Shown one piece after another: positions 18,878 to 27,644 of a stretch of DNA of 64,000 nucleotides. The notes under the pieces were generated by a model. That model did no database searches. It saw only the letters and a list, made by a program, of their open reading frames with translations, and was not told the DNA's origin. The stretch is from Gordonia pseudamarae. Lineage in GTDB: Bacteria; Actinomycetota; Actinomycetes; Mycobacteriales; Mycobacteriaceae. Made by a program: the position numbers and the translations under genes. Numbering within the stretch: the stretch's first letter is position 1; each line of letters starts with the position of its first letter. Location: the NCBI RefSeq assembly GCF_025273675.1, contig NZ_CP045809.1:806001-870000 (forward strand), written 5' to 3'.

Positions 18878-20110
18878 CTAATGTGCGCCGAGCAGCCGCA
18901 ACGCCATCAGGGTGTACACCCGGGCGGCGGTGAGCAGATCGTCCACGGCCACCGACTCGTCGGGCTGGTGCGCCTGGGTGTTGATGTTTCCGGGCCCGAG
19001 CACCACCGCCGGGATGCCCAGATCGCGGGAGACGAAACCGCCGTCGCACGCGGCGGTCCAGCCCCCGACCGACGGTTTCCTGCCCTGGGTGGCGATCGCC
19101 GAGCACGCCGCGTCGATGAGGGGATGGCCCGCGTCCGTGACGAATCCGGGCATCTCCATGGTGACGCGAACCTCGACGCCGATGCCGTCGGAGTCGATGC
19201 CGGCCGCCGAGATGCCACGCCGGACCGCCTCGGCGATCTGCTCGGCGGACTCGTGCGGCATCAGCCTGCGGTCGACACCGAGCGAACACATCGGCGCCAC
19301 CACCGAGATGCCCTGCCCACCCTGAATGGTGCCCACGTTCCAGGTGCCGAAGCCGAGCAGATCGTCCCGGTCGCGGGACAGGCGGGCCTGATCGTCGGAC
19401 AACAGCCCGACGATGCGGGCGGCGGCGTCGATGGCGCTGCGGCCGTCGGCGGGCCGTCCGCTGTGCGCGGCCCGGCCGGTGACCTCGATGTCGATGTACG
19501 ACGCCCCGCGACAGCCGCGCACGATCGTCAGATCGGTGGGTTCGGCCACCACGCAACCCACGAACTCGTGGTCGGCGGGGCGAGTGACGAAACGGCGCAC
19601 CCCGAGGCCGTGCTCCTCCTCGTCGACGGTGCACACCAGTCGCACCGGACCCGACAACGGCGCGTCGTGGCGGCGCAACACGTCCATCGCCGCCAGTACG
19701 GCCGCCAGGCCACCCTTCATGTCGGTGGTGCCGCGGCCCACCAGCAGCGTGCGCCCGCCGTCGTCGAGCACGCGACGAACCCGGTACGGGTCGCCCGTCC
19801 AGTGGGGACCCGCGGGCACCACATCCGAGTGGCCGAGAAACATCAGGCCCGGTCCGGTCGCGGTGGCCGGTGACCACGTGGCCCGGACGTTGGGTCTGCC
19901 CGGAGCGGCTTCGTCGGTGTCGACCGATAGCCCGAGGCCGGCGGCGGCCCCGGCGAGCACCTCGGCGGCCGCGGCCTCCGAACCGCCCGGATTCTCGCTC
20001 GGTGTCTCCACCAGAAGACACGTGAGCCGTTCGATCAGAGCGGCGTCGATGTCGTCGCAGATCCGTCGCTGCGCATCGGTCAGGGCTGCGCCGGACACCT
20101 CGGGAATCAC
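18878..20110 (-). CDS. M20-family metallopeptidase / amidohydrolase (ArgE/DapE type)
   Basis: The 410-aa protein has the M20 metal-site series. GHSDVVPAG supplies the first ligands, GRGTTDMKGG the bridging Asp, CTVDEEEHG the catalytic and ligand Glu, VVAEPT the next acid ligand, and NTQAHQPDE the last His. A dimerisation lid with the GxxAHSGRP motif (VTGRAAHSGRPADG) lies in the middle. Relatives remove acyl groups or cleave dipeptides (acetylornithine, succinyl-diaminopimelate, peptidase roles). With no arg or dap genes adjacent, the substrate is open. The start is GTG with GAGAGGATG upstream. Confidence 0.88.
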   Translation of the reverse strand: MIPEVSGAALTDAQRRICDDIDAALIERLTCLLVETPSENPGGSEAAAAEVLAGAAAGLGLSVDTDEAAPGRPNVRATWSPATATGPGLMFLGHSDVVPAGPHWTGDPYRVRRVLDDGGRTLLVGRGTTDMKGGLAAVLAAMDVLRRHDAPLSGPVRLVCTVDEEEHGLGVRRFVTRPADHEFVGCVVAEPTDLTIVRGCRGASYIDIEVTGRAAHSGRPADGRSAIDAAARIVGLLSDDQARLSRDRDDLLGFGTWNVGTIQGGQGISVVAPMCSLGVDRRLMPHESAEQIAEAVRRGISAAGIDSDGIGVEVRVTMEMPGFVTDAGHPLIDAACSAIATQGRKPSVGGWTAACDGGFVSRDLGIPAVVLGPGNINTQAHQPDESVAVDDLLTAARVYTLMALRLLGAH

Positions 20111-20220
20111 GCCGTCATCCTCTCACCGATCGGCCGCCCGCGGAGGCGGTCGGCTGCCCGCGCGCCCCGCCGTGTGCGTTGTGCGGCGGCAATCGCTACC
20201 TCGGCAGGTGGCCGATAGTA

Positions 20221-21276
20221 ATGTGGGCCCTGATGACCATCATCTATCTAGTGCTCGGCGTACTGGCGCTGGCAGGTGCGGCCGTACTGCTGTACCTCGA
20301 CCGCCGGCGATCCGACATGTCCCACCACCAGCGTGCCTCCTGGGGTGAGCAGCACGGATTCAAGTTCCGCGAGTCCGACAGCAAACTCCGCAAGGTGTTC
20401 ACCCGCGCCGGGATGAACGTCCCCGGCCACGTCGAGGTGTCCGACGTGGCCTACGGCGAGTACGACGATGCCGAGGCGGTGGTCTTCGATCTCGTCGACA
20501 CCGCCACCGTCATCGCGATCCGCCGATCTTTCCCGTCACGGGTCGTCGTCGACCTGCGGCACGAGGACGTGCTGGCACCCGCCGAGGACGATGTCGAGTT
20601 GCTCGGTGCGATGGGGCAGCGCGTGATGTTCTCCAACAACCTCGATGTGGCGCGCCGAGTGTGTGACCGGCGCATGGTCGCCCTTGCCAATACCGCCCCC
20701 ACCTATGTCGAGGTGCTGTGGAACGAGGGAAACTGGGCGCTCGGCTCACTGCCGCTCACCGACGACGTCGAGGAACTCGACACCGCGCTCGAAGTGGTGC
20801 GGCGGTTCGCCGACCTGTTGCGCGTGCTGCCGCCACTGCAGGGCCCGCAGGACGCACCCGATCCCCGCGACCCACACGGTCCCGCCCGGGCCGAATTGGC
20901 CGACAAGAAGACGGACCTGCTGCGCGACGGCGACCGCCGTGCCAGGACCGAGGCAGCCAGGAGCGAGCCGGGCAGAGAGGCCGATCGGGCCGCCGGCCGG
21001 TCCACCACCGGCCCCGGCACCAGCGCGGCACCGCTGCTCGGAGCCGCCGGAAACACCGCCCAGCAACCGGGCCGCCGTCGCCAGCCCCCCGCCCGGCCGG
21101 GTACGTCGGTGGGCAGCACCCCACCCGCGCACGGCGCGCCCCCGGTGCGGCCGCAGACCGGTGCGCGCACCGGCCCCCGGCCACAGCCCATCGCGGGCAA
21201 CGAATCCGTCGGTGACCAGATCCCGGCACCCGCACCCATGCCGCGACCCGGTCGCCGCCGACACGAAAGTGAGTAG
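20221..21276 (+). CDS. Rv0383c-like membrane-anchored protein with proline-rich tail
   Basis: The 351-aa protein starts with one transmembrane helix (IIYLVLGVLALAGAAVLLYL), then a ~190-residue soluble domain (FKFRESDSKLRKVFTRAGM, VVFDLVDTATVIAIRR). It ends in a ~130-residue Pro/Gly/Ala/Arg-rich disordered tail (PARPGTSVGSTPPAHGAPPV). Its place just before pyrE and after the clpB region matches M. tuberculosis Rv0383c, a conserved protein of unknown function. ATG 20221 is used; a second in-frame ATG lies 12 bases on. The stop is 7 bases before the chosen pyrE start, so the two are probably cotranscribed. Confidence 0.75.
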   Translation: MWALMTIIYLVLGVLALAGAAVLLYLDRRRSDMSHHQRASWGEQHGFKFRESDSKLRKVFTRAGMNVPGHVEVSDVAYGEYDDAEAVVFDLVDTATVIAIRRSFPSRVVVDLRHEDVLAPAEDDVELLGAMGQRVMFSNNLDVARRVCDRRMVALANTAPTYVEVLWNEGNWALGSLPLTDDVEELDTALEVVRRFADLLRVLPPLQGPQDAPDPRDPHGPARAELADKKTDLLRDGDRRARTEAARSEPGREADRAAGRSTTGPGTSAAPLLGAAGNTAQQPGRRRQPPARPGTSVGSTPPAHGAPPVRPQTGARTGPRPQPIAGNESVGDQIPAPAPMPRPGRRRHESE

Positions 21277-21283
21277 CTCACCA

Positions 21284-21829
21284 GTGACCCTTGATGCCGC
21301 CAACCGTGAGCGCCTGGCCCGGCTCGTCACCGAACTGGCCGTCGTCCACGGAAAGGTGACCCTGTCGTCCGGCAAAGAGGCCGACTACTACGTCGACCTG
21401 CGGCGGGCCACCCTTCACCACGAGGCGTCACCGCTGATCGGTACTCTGATGCGCGAGCTCACCGCGGACTGGGACTACGACAGCGTCGGCGGGCTCACCC
21501 TCGGCGCCGACCCCGTCGCCACCTCGATCATGCACGCCGCCGGGCGGCCCATCGACGCCTTCGTGGTGCGCAAGGCCGCCAAGGCGCACGGAATGCAGCG
21601 CCGAATCGAAGGTCCCGACATCGGGGGTCGGCGCGTCCTCATCGTCGAGGACACCTCCACCACCGGCGCGTCGCCGTCCGAGGCAGTGCGCGCCGCCCGC
21701 GAGGTGGGTGCCGTCGTCGTGGGCGTGGCTACGGTCGTCGACCGGGCCACCGGTGCCGACGCCGTCATCGGCGAACTCGGAGTCCCGTACCGCTCGCTGC
21801 TCGGGCTCGGCGACCTCGGTCTTGGCTGA
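21284..21829 (+). CDS. pyrE: orotate phosphoribosyltransferase
   Basis: This 181-aa enzyme adds the phosphoribosyl group of PRPP to orotate, the fifth step of pyrimidine synthesis. The PRPP-binding motif is VLIVEDTSTTGASPSEAV. Other family marks are the N-terminal KVTLSSGKEADYYVDLR and the FVVRKAAKAHGMQR loop carrying catalytic lysines. GTG 21284 is chosen; GTG 21269 in the same frame would overlap the previous gene by 8 bases and is nearly as good. Unlike in many bacteria, no other pyr gene is adjacent, which agrees with the mycobacterial arrangement. Confidence 0.95.
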   Translation: MTLDAANRERLARLVTELAVVHGKVTLSSGKEADYYVDLRRATLHHEASPLIGTLMRELTADWDYDSVGGLTLGADPVATSIMHAAGRPIDAFVVRKAAKAHGMQRRIEGPDIGGRRVLIVEDTSTTGASPSEAVRAAREVGAVVVGVATVVDRATGADAVIGELGVPYRSLLGLGDLGLG

Positions 21830-21932
21830 CGGGCTTCCCGGATCGGCCGGACCGGACGCCCGGCCCGAACACCGGGACGGCCCCGCCCCGGAGGCCGGAC
21901 CGACCGAGTGGCAGGTGGGGGAGCCTGTCGGG

Positions 21933-22532
21933 GTGGGGCCGTGGCAGGGGCCCCGGCCGGACGGACCGCACTACGATCCGGAACTGCTCGCCGCCGGTGA
22001 CACCCGCAACGTCGTCGACGCGTACCGGTACTGGACCCGGGAGGCGATAGTCGCCGACATCGACGCCCGCCGGCATCCGTTCCACGTGGCCATCGAGAAC
22101 TTCGCACACGACGCCAACATAGGGACCGTCGTACGTACCGCCAACGCCTTCGCCGCCGCAGCCGTACACATCATCGGCCGACGCCGCTGGAACCGGCGCG
22201 GTGCGATGGTCACCGACCGCTACCAGCATCTGCACCACCACGACAGCGTCGAGGACCTCATGGCGTGGGCCGACACCGAACACCTGACCGTGGTCGCCGT
22301 CGACAACACCCCCGGATCGGTCCCGATCGAGACCGCACGGCTGCCGCGCGAATGTGTCCTGCTGTTCGGTCAGGAAGGCCCGGGGGTCAGTGACACCGCC
22401 CGGCGTCGGGCCGATCTGACCGTCTCGATCGCCCAGTTCGGGTCGACCCGCAGCATCAACGCCGGGGTGGCCGCCGGGATCGCGATGCACGCGTGGATCC
22501 GGCAGCACGCAGACCTCGACACCGCGTGGTGA
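21933..22532 (+). CDS. TrmH/SpoU-family RNA 2'-O-methyltransferase
   Basis: The ~199-aa protein has the SPOUT (knotted) methyltransferase motifs. IENFAHDANIGTVVRTANAF is motif 1, LLFGQEGPGVS motif 2 and IAQFGSTRSINAGVAAGIAM motif 3. Such enzymes use S-adenosylmethionine to methylate ribose in tRNA or rRNA. Synteny after pyrE matches Rv0380c. GTG 21933 is preferred because GGGGGAG lies 9 bases ahead and the residues after it fit the family start. The frame is open back to a TTG at 21822, inside the pyrE end. The stop TGA directly abuts the stop of the convergent dedA gene. Confidence 0.88.
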   Translation: MGPWQGPRPDGPHYDPELLAAGDTRNVVDAYRYWTREAIVADIDARRHPFHVAIENFAHDANIGTVVRTANAFAAAAVHIIGRRRWNRRGAMVTDRYQHLHHHDSVEDLMAWADTEHLTVVAVDNTPGSVPIETARLPRECVLLFGQEGPGVSDTARRRADLTVSIAQFGSTRSINAGVAAGIAMHAWIRQHADLDTAW

Positions 22533-23252
22533 CTACTCGGCGCGTTCCGCGGTCTCCGGGGGCAGCACGGGCTCCTCGATGATGCCCTTGCGTGAACGCA
22601 ACACGCGTTTGCCGATCTCGGTGATGATCGGCACCACGGACACGAACACGATCAGCAGGAAGATCAGGTCGACATGTTCGCGGATGAAGTCGATCTGACC
22701 GAGGAAGTACCCGAGCAGCGTGACACCCGCGCCCCACACGATGCCGCCGATCACGTTGTAGACCAGGAACGTCGAATAGCGCATCTTGGCGGCGCCCGCG
22801 ACCAGCGGGGCATAGGTACGCACGATGGGAACGAAACGCGCGAGGAAGATGGTGATCGGGCCATGCTTCTCGAAGAACTCGTGCGCCTCGTTGATATAGC
22901 GTTCCTTGAGCACCTTCGCATCGGGTGTGAACAGCGAATAGCCCAGTTTGGCGCCGATCCAGTAACCCACCTGATCGCCGAGGACCGCGGCGATGGGGAT
23001 GGTCACCAGCAGCACCCACAGCGGCGCGAACGGCGCGATGTCGTCAGACTTGGCCGCCACCACCAGACCGGCGGTGAACAGCAGGGAATCGCCCGGGAGA
23101 AGCGGAAACAGCAGACCCGATTCGATGAACACCACCAGCAGCAAGCCGGCCAACATCCACCCGCCGAACGAATTCAGCAGGTTGACGGGGTCGAGGAAAC
23201 CGGGCAGCAGGGCCAGGTCGGTCGTCGTTGTTGCCAGAGCGGTCTCGATCAC
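22533..23252 (-). CDS. DedA-family membrane protein
   Basis: The ~239-aa protein has the DedA/SNARE-associated pattern. FIESGLLFPLLPGDSLLFTAG near the start, GDQVGYWIGAKLG, and the membrane motif FLARFVPIVRTYAPLVAGAA, with its conserved arginines, are all present, with about five helices. DedA proteins are thought to flip undecaprenyl phosphate or other lipids and to be proton-coupled. The start is uncertain: GTG 23252 has AGGTAG upstream, and TTG 23291 extends the frame 13 residues. It corresponds to Rv0364 beside fba. Its stop touches the trmH-like stop, leaving no room for a separate terminator. Confidence 0.9.
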   Translation of the reverse strand: MIETALATTTTDLALLPGFLDPVNLLNSFGGWMLAGLLLVVFIESGLLFPLLPGDSLLFTAGLVVAAKSDDIAPFAPLWVLLVTIPIAAVLGDQVGYWIGAKLGYSLFTPDAKVLKERYINEAHEFFEKHGPITIFLARFVPIVRTYAPLVAGAAKMRYSTFLVYNVIGGIVWGAGVTLLGYFLGQIDFIREHVDLIFLLIVFVSVVPIITEIGKRVLRSRKGIIEEPVLPPETAERAE

Positions 23253-23450
23253 GGGATTCAACGCTACCTGCGCAGCCTGAGAGTTCGGCAAACGCGGCGA
23301 CGAATGTGACCTCGGCCGCGTCGGTAACGTGGCTCATCCGCGCCGTGACCCGGGACGCGCCCGCGCGTGCCAGCGCGTTACTTGCCATACTTGACGCTGA
23401 GCAAGCCACTCGATATCGACGTGGGTCACCTACCGGTTGGAGGACGTCAC

Positions 23451-24485
23451 ATGCCCATTGCCACTCCCGAGCAATATGCCGAAATGATCACCAAGGCGAA
23501 GGAGGGTGGCTACGCGTTCCCGGCGATCAACTGCACCTCCTCGTCCACCATCAACGCCGCCATCAAGGGATTCGCCGACGCCGGCAGCGACGGCATCATC
23601 CAGTTCTCCACCGGCGGCGCCGAGTTCGGTTCCGGCCTCGGCGTCAAGGACATGGTCACCGGTGCGGTCGCGCTCGCCGAGTTCGCGCACGTGGTCGCCG
23701 CCAAATACGACATCACCATCGGCCTGCACACCGACCACTGCCCCAAGGACAAGCTCGACACCTACGTCCGGCCGCTGCTCGCCATCTCGCAGGAACGTGT
23801 CGACGCCGGCCGGAACCCGCTGTTCCAGTCGCACATGTGGGACGGCAGCGCCGTGCCGATCGACGAGAACCTGGAGATCGCGCAGGATCTGCTGAGCCTG
23901 TCGGCGGCCGCCAAGATCATCCTGGAAATCGAGATCGGCGTCGTCGGCGGCGAAGAGGACGGCGTCGAGGCCGCGATCGACGACAAGCTGTTCACCACCC
24001 CCGAGGACTTCGAGAAGACCGTCGACGCGCTCGGCGTCGGTGAGAAGGGCCGCTACCTGCTGGCCGCCACCTTCGGCAATGTGCACGGCGTGTACAAGCC
24101 CGGCAACGTCAAGCTGCGCCCCGACGTGCTCAACACCGGCCAGGAGGTGGCCACCAAGAAGCTCGGCCTCACCGAAGGCTCCAAGCCGTTCGACTTCGTC
24201 TTCCACGGTGGATCGGGTTCGCTCAAGAGCGAGATCGAGGAATCCCTCAGTTACGGCGTCGTCAAGATGAACGTCGACACCGACACCCAGTACGCCTACT
24301 CGCGTCCGGTCGCGGGCCACATGTTCAGCAACTACGACGGCGTGCTGAAGGTCGACGGCGACGTGGGCAACAAGAAGGTCTACGACCCGCGCAGCTGGTC
24401 CAAGCTGGCCGAGGCCGCAATGAGCGAGCGGGTCGTCGAGGCCTGCGCCGACCTCAAGTCGGTCGGCAAGTCGATCAGCGCCTGA
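23451..24485 (+). CDS. fba: fructose-bisphosphate aldolase, class II
   Basis: The 344-aa zinc enzyme splits fructose 1,6-bisphosphate into glyceraldehyde 3-phosphate and DHAP and runs in reverse in gluconeogenesis. Zinc ligands are visible in LHTDHCPKD, GNVHGVYKPG and VFHGGSG, and the substrate-binding NVDTDTQYAYSRP segment is intact. Length and ends match the mycobacterial enzyme. ATG 23451 has an ideal GGAGGACGTCAC leader. A strong hairpin terminator follows 40 bases after the stop, so the gene is transcribed alone. Confidence 0.97.
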   Translation: MPIATPEQYAEMITKAKEGGYAFPAINCTSSSTINAAIKGFADAGSDGIIQFSTGGAEFGSGLGVKDMVTGAVALAEFAHVVAAKYDITIGLHTDHCPKDKLDTYVRPLLAISQERVDAGRNPLFQSHMWDGSAVPIDENLEIAQDLLSLSAAAKIILEIEIGVVGGEEDGVEAAIDDKLFTTPEDFEKTVDALGVGEKGRYLLAATFGNVHGVYKPGNVKLRPDVLNTGQEVATKKLGLTEGSKPFDFVFHGGSGSLKSEIEESLSYGVVKMNVDTDTQYAYSRPVAGHMFSNYDGVLKVDGDVGNKKVYDPRSWSKLAEAAMSERVVEACADLKSVGKSISA

Positions 24486-24527
24486 TCGCCGCCGGGTTCG
24501 TCCCGAACCCGAACCGCCCGTGAACGC

Positions 24528-24564
24528 AGCGGGGCCGGACGGAGAATCTCCGTCCGGCCCCGCT
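24528..24564. terminator. strong terminator between fba and a convergent gene
   Basis: GCGGGGCCGGACGGAGA pairs with TCTCCGTCCGGCCCCGC with almost no loop (about 15 usable pairs once a 4-base loop is allowed). It lies 43 bases after fba and 20 bases from the convergent stop, so it can serve both strands. Confidence 0.85.
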
Positions 24565-24584
24565 GTTGTCCGTGCGATACCCGG

Positions 24585-26939
24585 CTACGGGGCGTTGCAG
24601 ACCTTCCAGTCGCCCTCGACCTTGCGCAACACGATGATCGCTTCCTCGGTTTCGGTCGGCCTGCTGGTGTTGACGGCCTCGACCTGCACGTTGGCGGTGC
24701 CGTCGTCGTTGATCATCGCCGCGGTGACCCGGTTGACCCTGACCAGCTGGTTGGCGGCCTTCTGCTGCTCATAGAGCTCCTGGTATTGCTGCTCCTTGCC
24801 GTCCCACTGCGTGAATTCCTCGCGCTTGACGCCGCAGGTGATCGATCGCAGCGTGTCCAGGTCGCCGGTGTAGACGGCGTTGCCGTATGTCCGCGCGGCC
24901 TCGGCGGCCCGATCGACCTCGGGTGTCGACTTGTTCGTGTTCAGCAGCGCCGCGACCACACCGACGATGGCCAGCACCGCCACCACGGCAGCCACCAGCC
25001 ACCACTTCTTGCGGCCACCGGACTTGGCGGTGTCGGTGGCACCGACCGGTTGCGGCCGGTGCCGAGTCGTCGACCAGCCGTCGGTCTTTTCCTTGGCCGT
25101 CGGGGGTGCGGCAGGGGCGCCCGCGATCGGGCGGGCCCCCGACGGGCGGGGTAGCTTCTCCACCGGCGCCTTGGCGGCCGGGGAATCGGTGGGCAGCCTG
25201 GGCGTCCTGTCCGTAGGTGCCTCCGACGCGACCATCCCGGGAGCGGCCGGCTTGTCGAGCTCATTCAGCTCGGCGGTCGTCGATTCGCCGAAGGGTTTCG
25301 TGTCCGTGCGGGGTGTCTGGTCCCGGCCCGTGTCCCTGCCCGGCGCGGTGAGGGTGGCGAATTTCTTCGTCGGCTCCTCCGACGCCGCGACTTCCTCGGC
25401 GGTACCGGCCTCCCCGGTGTCGGCTTGCCAGGCCGGGGTGGCGTCCGCTGCCGGGGCATCCCCGGCGGGAGTATCCACGACGGGGCCATCCACCGCGGTG
25501 TCCGGTGCGGCGGCGACGACCTCCTCGGCCGTATCAGGTTCTTCCGGAACGTCTTCCGCGGCATCCGCCTCGGTGCCGGCGGTCTCGACGGGAGCGAGTT
25601 CGGCGTCATCGGCGGAGTCGGCGACCTCCGGCGTTTCCTCGGCGGCGGATTCGCCGTCGGGGGTCTCGGGATCGGGGGTCTCGGGATCGGGGGTCTCGGG
25701 ATCGGGGGTTTCGGGGTCGCCGACGACCTGGGCGTCCGCATCCGATTCGGCCGACTCGCCGGTGCCCGATTCCGTCGGGCCGTCCCCGGAATCTGGTGCG
25801 GCCGAAACCTCGGCGTCATCGACAGTTTCGGAGCTGCCCTGCTTCGCGGCCCGTTCGGATGCGTCTGGAGAGTCGGTGTCGTCCGTGGAGTCCGTGGCGG
25901 TGTCGGTCTCGTCCGAGCCACGGGCGGCGACCGCCGCCGTGCCCACCGCCCCGGCGATCACCGCGCCCGCGGCCACCGCCGCCGTCTTCGATCCCGTGTC
26001 CGGCTCCGCGTCGTTGTCCGGCCCGGCGCTGTCGTCCGGCCCGGCCTCGCTGTCCGCATCTGCCGCGGACGTGGCGACCTCGGTCTCGTCGGCCGTCTCA
26101 TCGCCCGGGGTCTCCGGTCCGGTGTCCGACGGGGTGTCCAGTGGAACGTCACCGGCGGCCTCGGCCTCGGCGGCCGTCGCGGCGGCGATCTCGGCGAGCG
26201 CGTCCGAGGAGATCGCGACAGTCGGACCGTCGATGGACCCGCCACCGCGGGGCTTGGCCCGCTTGATCGCCCCGGCCGGTTTCGCGGTACCGGAATCGGT
26301 GGCGCCCGCCGGCTCGGGGGCGTCCGCACCGCCGTCATCGAGTTCGGTGTCCTCCAGCGGCGGCAGGTCACTGAAATCGGGCAGGTTGTCCTTACTGATA
26401 ACCACGGTCGCCGAGTTGATGCCGATACCGCCGGACGGCTTGCGGGCGGGCGTGGATGGAGCGTTGTCCGAGTCTGAGTCGGTCGGCTCGTCGGTTCGTG
26501 TCACGTTCTCTCCGGAACCCGGCTGTATGTCGGGAAGGGTGGTGTCTGCGGGGTCCGAGGTCCCGGCTGGGGCCTGGTCTGCTGTCGGGTCTTGGTCTGT
26601 CGGGTCTCGCTCGGCGGGGACGGCCGGCGGCCGGGTGTCCGGACCATCAAGTGTGGTCCGGGATGACAAGGAGTGTGGCACCGCCGAGCTGTCACCGCTC
26701 GGCGGGGCCCCGGATATGCCGGCGCCCGTCGCTGTCCCCGGCGCCTGGGCCGCGTCCGGCGTCGGCGCGGTGTCCGGGCTCACCGGGCTCCGCAGCCGCC
26801 CGGCCTGGGGCCTGCGCGGCGCCCATGCGGGGCCGGTCGCTCCCCGGTTGCGGCGCTTCTGCCATGCCGAGATCGCCTTGTCGATGACTTCTTTGCGCGT
26901 GTCAGCCGCTGTGCGCCTGTCTCGGTCGGGGCCGGGCAT
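24585..26939 (-). CDS. Rv0361-like membrane protein with hugely expanded acidic N-terminal region
   Basis: The 784-aa product ends like M. tuberculosis Rv0361: one transmembrane helix (WWLVAAVVAVLAIVGVVAAL, ~residue 640) and a ~115-residue extracellular domain (AARTYGNAVYTGDLDTLRSI ... GDWKVCNAP) that looks NTF2-like. Two cysteines (SITCGV, WKVC) could pair. The ~640 residues before the helix would be cytoplasmic. They are Asp/Glu/Pro/Thr/Ala-rich and disordered, with four PETPD repeats and scattered basic motifs (GGIGINSATVVISKDNLPDF, GGGSIDGPTVAISSD). Rv0361 itself is, from memory, under 300 residues, so this copy is greatly enlarged. A smaller relative of the outer domain is encoded at 38789-39271. 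Function unknown. Confidence 0.8.
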   Translation of the reverse strand: MPGPDRDRRTAADTRKEVIDKAISAWQKRRNRGATGPAWAPRRPQAGRLRSPVSPDTAPTPDAAQAPGTATGAGISGAPPSGDSSAVPHSLSSRTTLDGPDTRPPAVPAERDPTDQDPTADQAPAGTSDPADTTLPDIQPGSGENVTRTDEPTDSDSDNAPSTPARKPSGGIGINSATVVISKDNLPDFSDLPPLEDTELDDGGADAPEPAGATDSGTAKPAGAIKRAKPRGGGSIDGPTVAISSDALAEIAAATAAEAEAAGDVPLDTPSDTGPETPGDETADETEVATSAADADSEAGPDDSAGPDNDAEPDTGSKTAAVAAGAVIAGAVGTAAVAARGSDETDTATDSTDDTDSPDASERAAKQGSSETVDDAEVSAAPDSGDGPTESGTGESAESDADAQVVGDPETPDPETPDPETPDPETPDGESAAEETPEVADSADDAELAPVETAGTEADAAEDVPEEPDTAEEVVAAAPDTAVDGPVVDTPAGDAPAADATPAWQADTGEAGTAEEVAASEEPTKKFATLTAPGRDTGRDQTPRTDTKPFGESTTAELNELDKPAAPGMVASEAPTDRTPRLPTDSPAAKAPVEKLPRPSGARPIAGAPAAPPTAKEKTDGWSTTRHRPQPVGATDTAKSGGRKKWWLVAAVVAVLAIVGVVAALLNTNKSTPEVDRAAEAARTYGNAVYTGDLDTLRSITCGVKREEFTQWDGKEQQYQELYEQQKAANQLVRVNRVTAAMINDDGTANVQVEAVNTSRPTETEEAIIVLRKVEGDWKVCNAP
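25657..25716 (-). repeat. four tandem 15-bp in-frame units (PETPD)
   Basis: Four 15-base units (plus-strand TCGGGGGTCTCGGGA, the last with two changes) encode consecutive Asp-Pro-Glu-Thr-Pro. They lie inside the disordered half of the Rv0361-like protein. Confidence 0.9.
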
Positions 26940-27151
26940 ATCTGGAATTCACCCCCGTAGGGTTCAGGACCGTATGAACAGTCGGGTGGTCACGGCGCGG
27001 GTGCTGCCACGCACCGCCGCACGATCGTCCCCAGACTATCGAACACTGCCGGGATGGTTGCGGTGGATGGCGTAGCAGCGCCGGGACGACGACGCACCCC
27101 CGTCGCTTCGCTCGCCCCCAACCGCCGCGTGAGACCTGCTTGAATGGGTGA

Positions 27152-27613
27152 ATGACCTCGTTTGGAGATTTGCTGGGCCCGCCGCCGACGCTGCTGACCG
27201 GAGACGACGACGCCGAGTCCGACCTACTCAACGGTGCCGACCCGGCAGCGGTGGCCTCGACGTACCCCACCGCGTCGATCGCCTGGGCCTATCTCGCCGA
27301 GAGGGCGCTGGAGCAGGCGGGCATCGCCTCCGGAACGCCGCGGGCCGTTGCCGCCGCCGACGTCGCCAAGGTCATCGAGGCCTACGGCTACGCCCGCACC
27401 GGCTACCACCGGGGCCTCGATCAGCTGCGCAGGCACGGCTGGAAAGGTTTCGGACCGGTGCCGTGGTCGCACGAACAGAACCAGGGATTCCTGCGGTGCG
27501 TCGGCGCCCTGGCCCGGGCAGCATCCGCGATCGGCGAAGAGAATGAGTACCAGCGGTGTCTCGACCTGCTGACCGACAGCGATCCCAGCGCCGTCACCGA
27601 ACTCGGCCTGTAG
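27152..27613 (+). CDS. DUF3151 family protein (Rv0360c-like)
   Basis: The 153-aa protein is cytoplasmic and helical, and carries segments typical of DUF3151: SIAWAYLAERALEQAGI, GYHRGLDQLRRHGWKGFGPV and PWSHEQNQGFLRCVGALARAA. The family is confined to actinobacteria and has no assigned function. Its position beside the Rv0361-like gene matches the mycobacterial order. It ends 31 bases before the next gene on the same strand, so cotranscription is possible. Confidence 0.85.
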   Translation: MTSFGDLLGPPPTLLTGDDDAESDLLNGADPAAVASTYPTASIAWAYLAERALEQAGIASGTPRAVAAADVAKVIEAYGYARTGYHRGLDQLRRHGWKGFGPVPWSHEQNQGFLRCVGALARAASAIGEENEYQRCLDLLTDSDPSAVTELGL

Positions 27614-27644
27614 CGCCGCGATCGGGGAGTTCGGGGCGGGCACG

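Noticed and set aside
24880..27075. 731-codon plus-strand open frame rich in Ser/Ala/Val
   Set aside because: Antisense to the Rv0361-like gene, whose transmembrane helix, outer domain and synteny are convincing; serine richness mirrors the Asp/Glu/Pro codons opposite.
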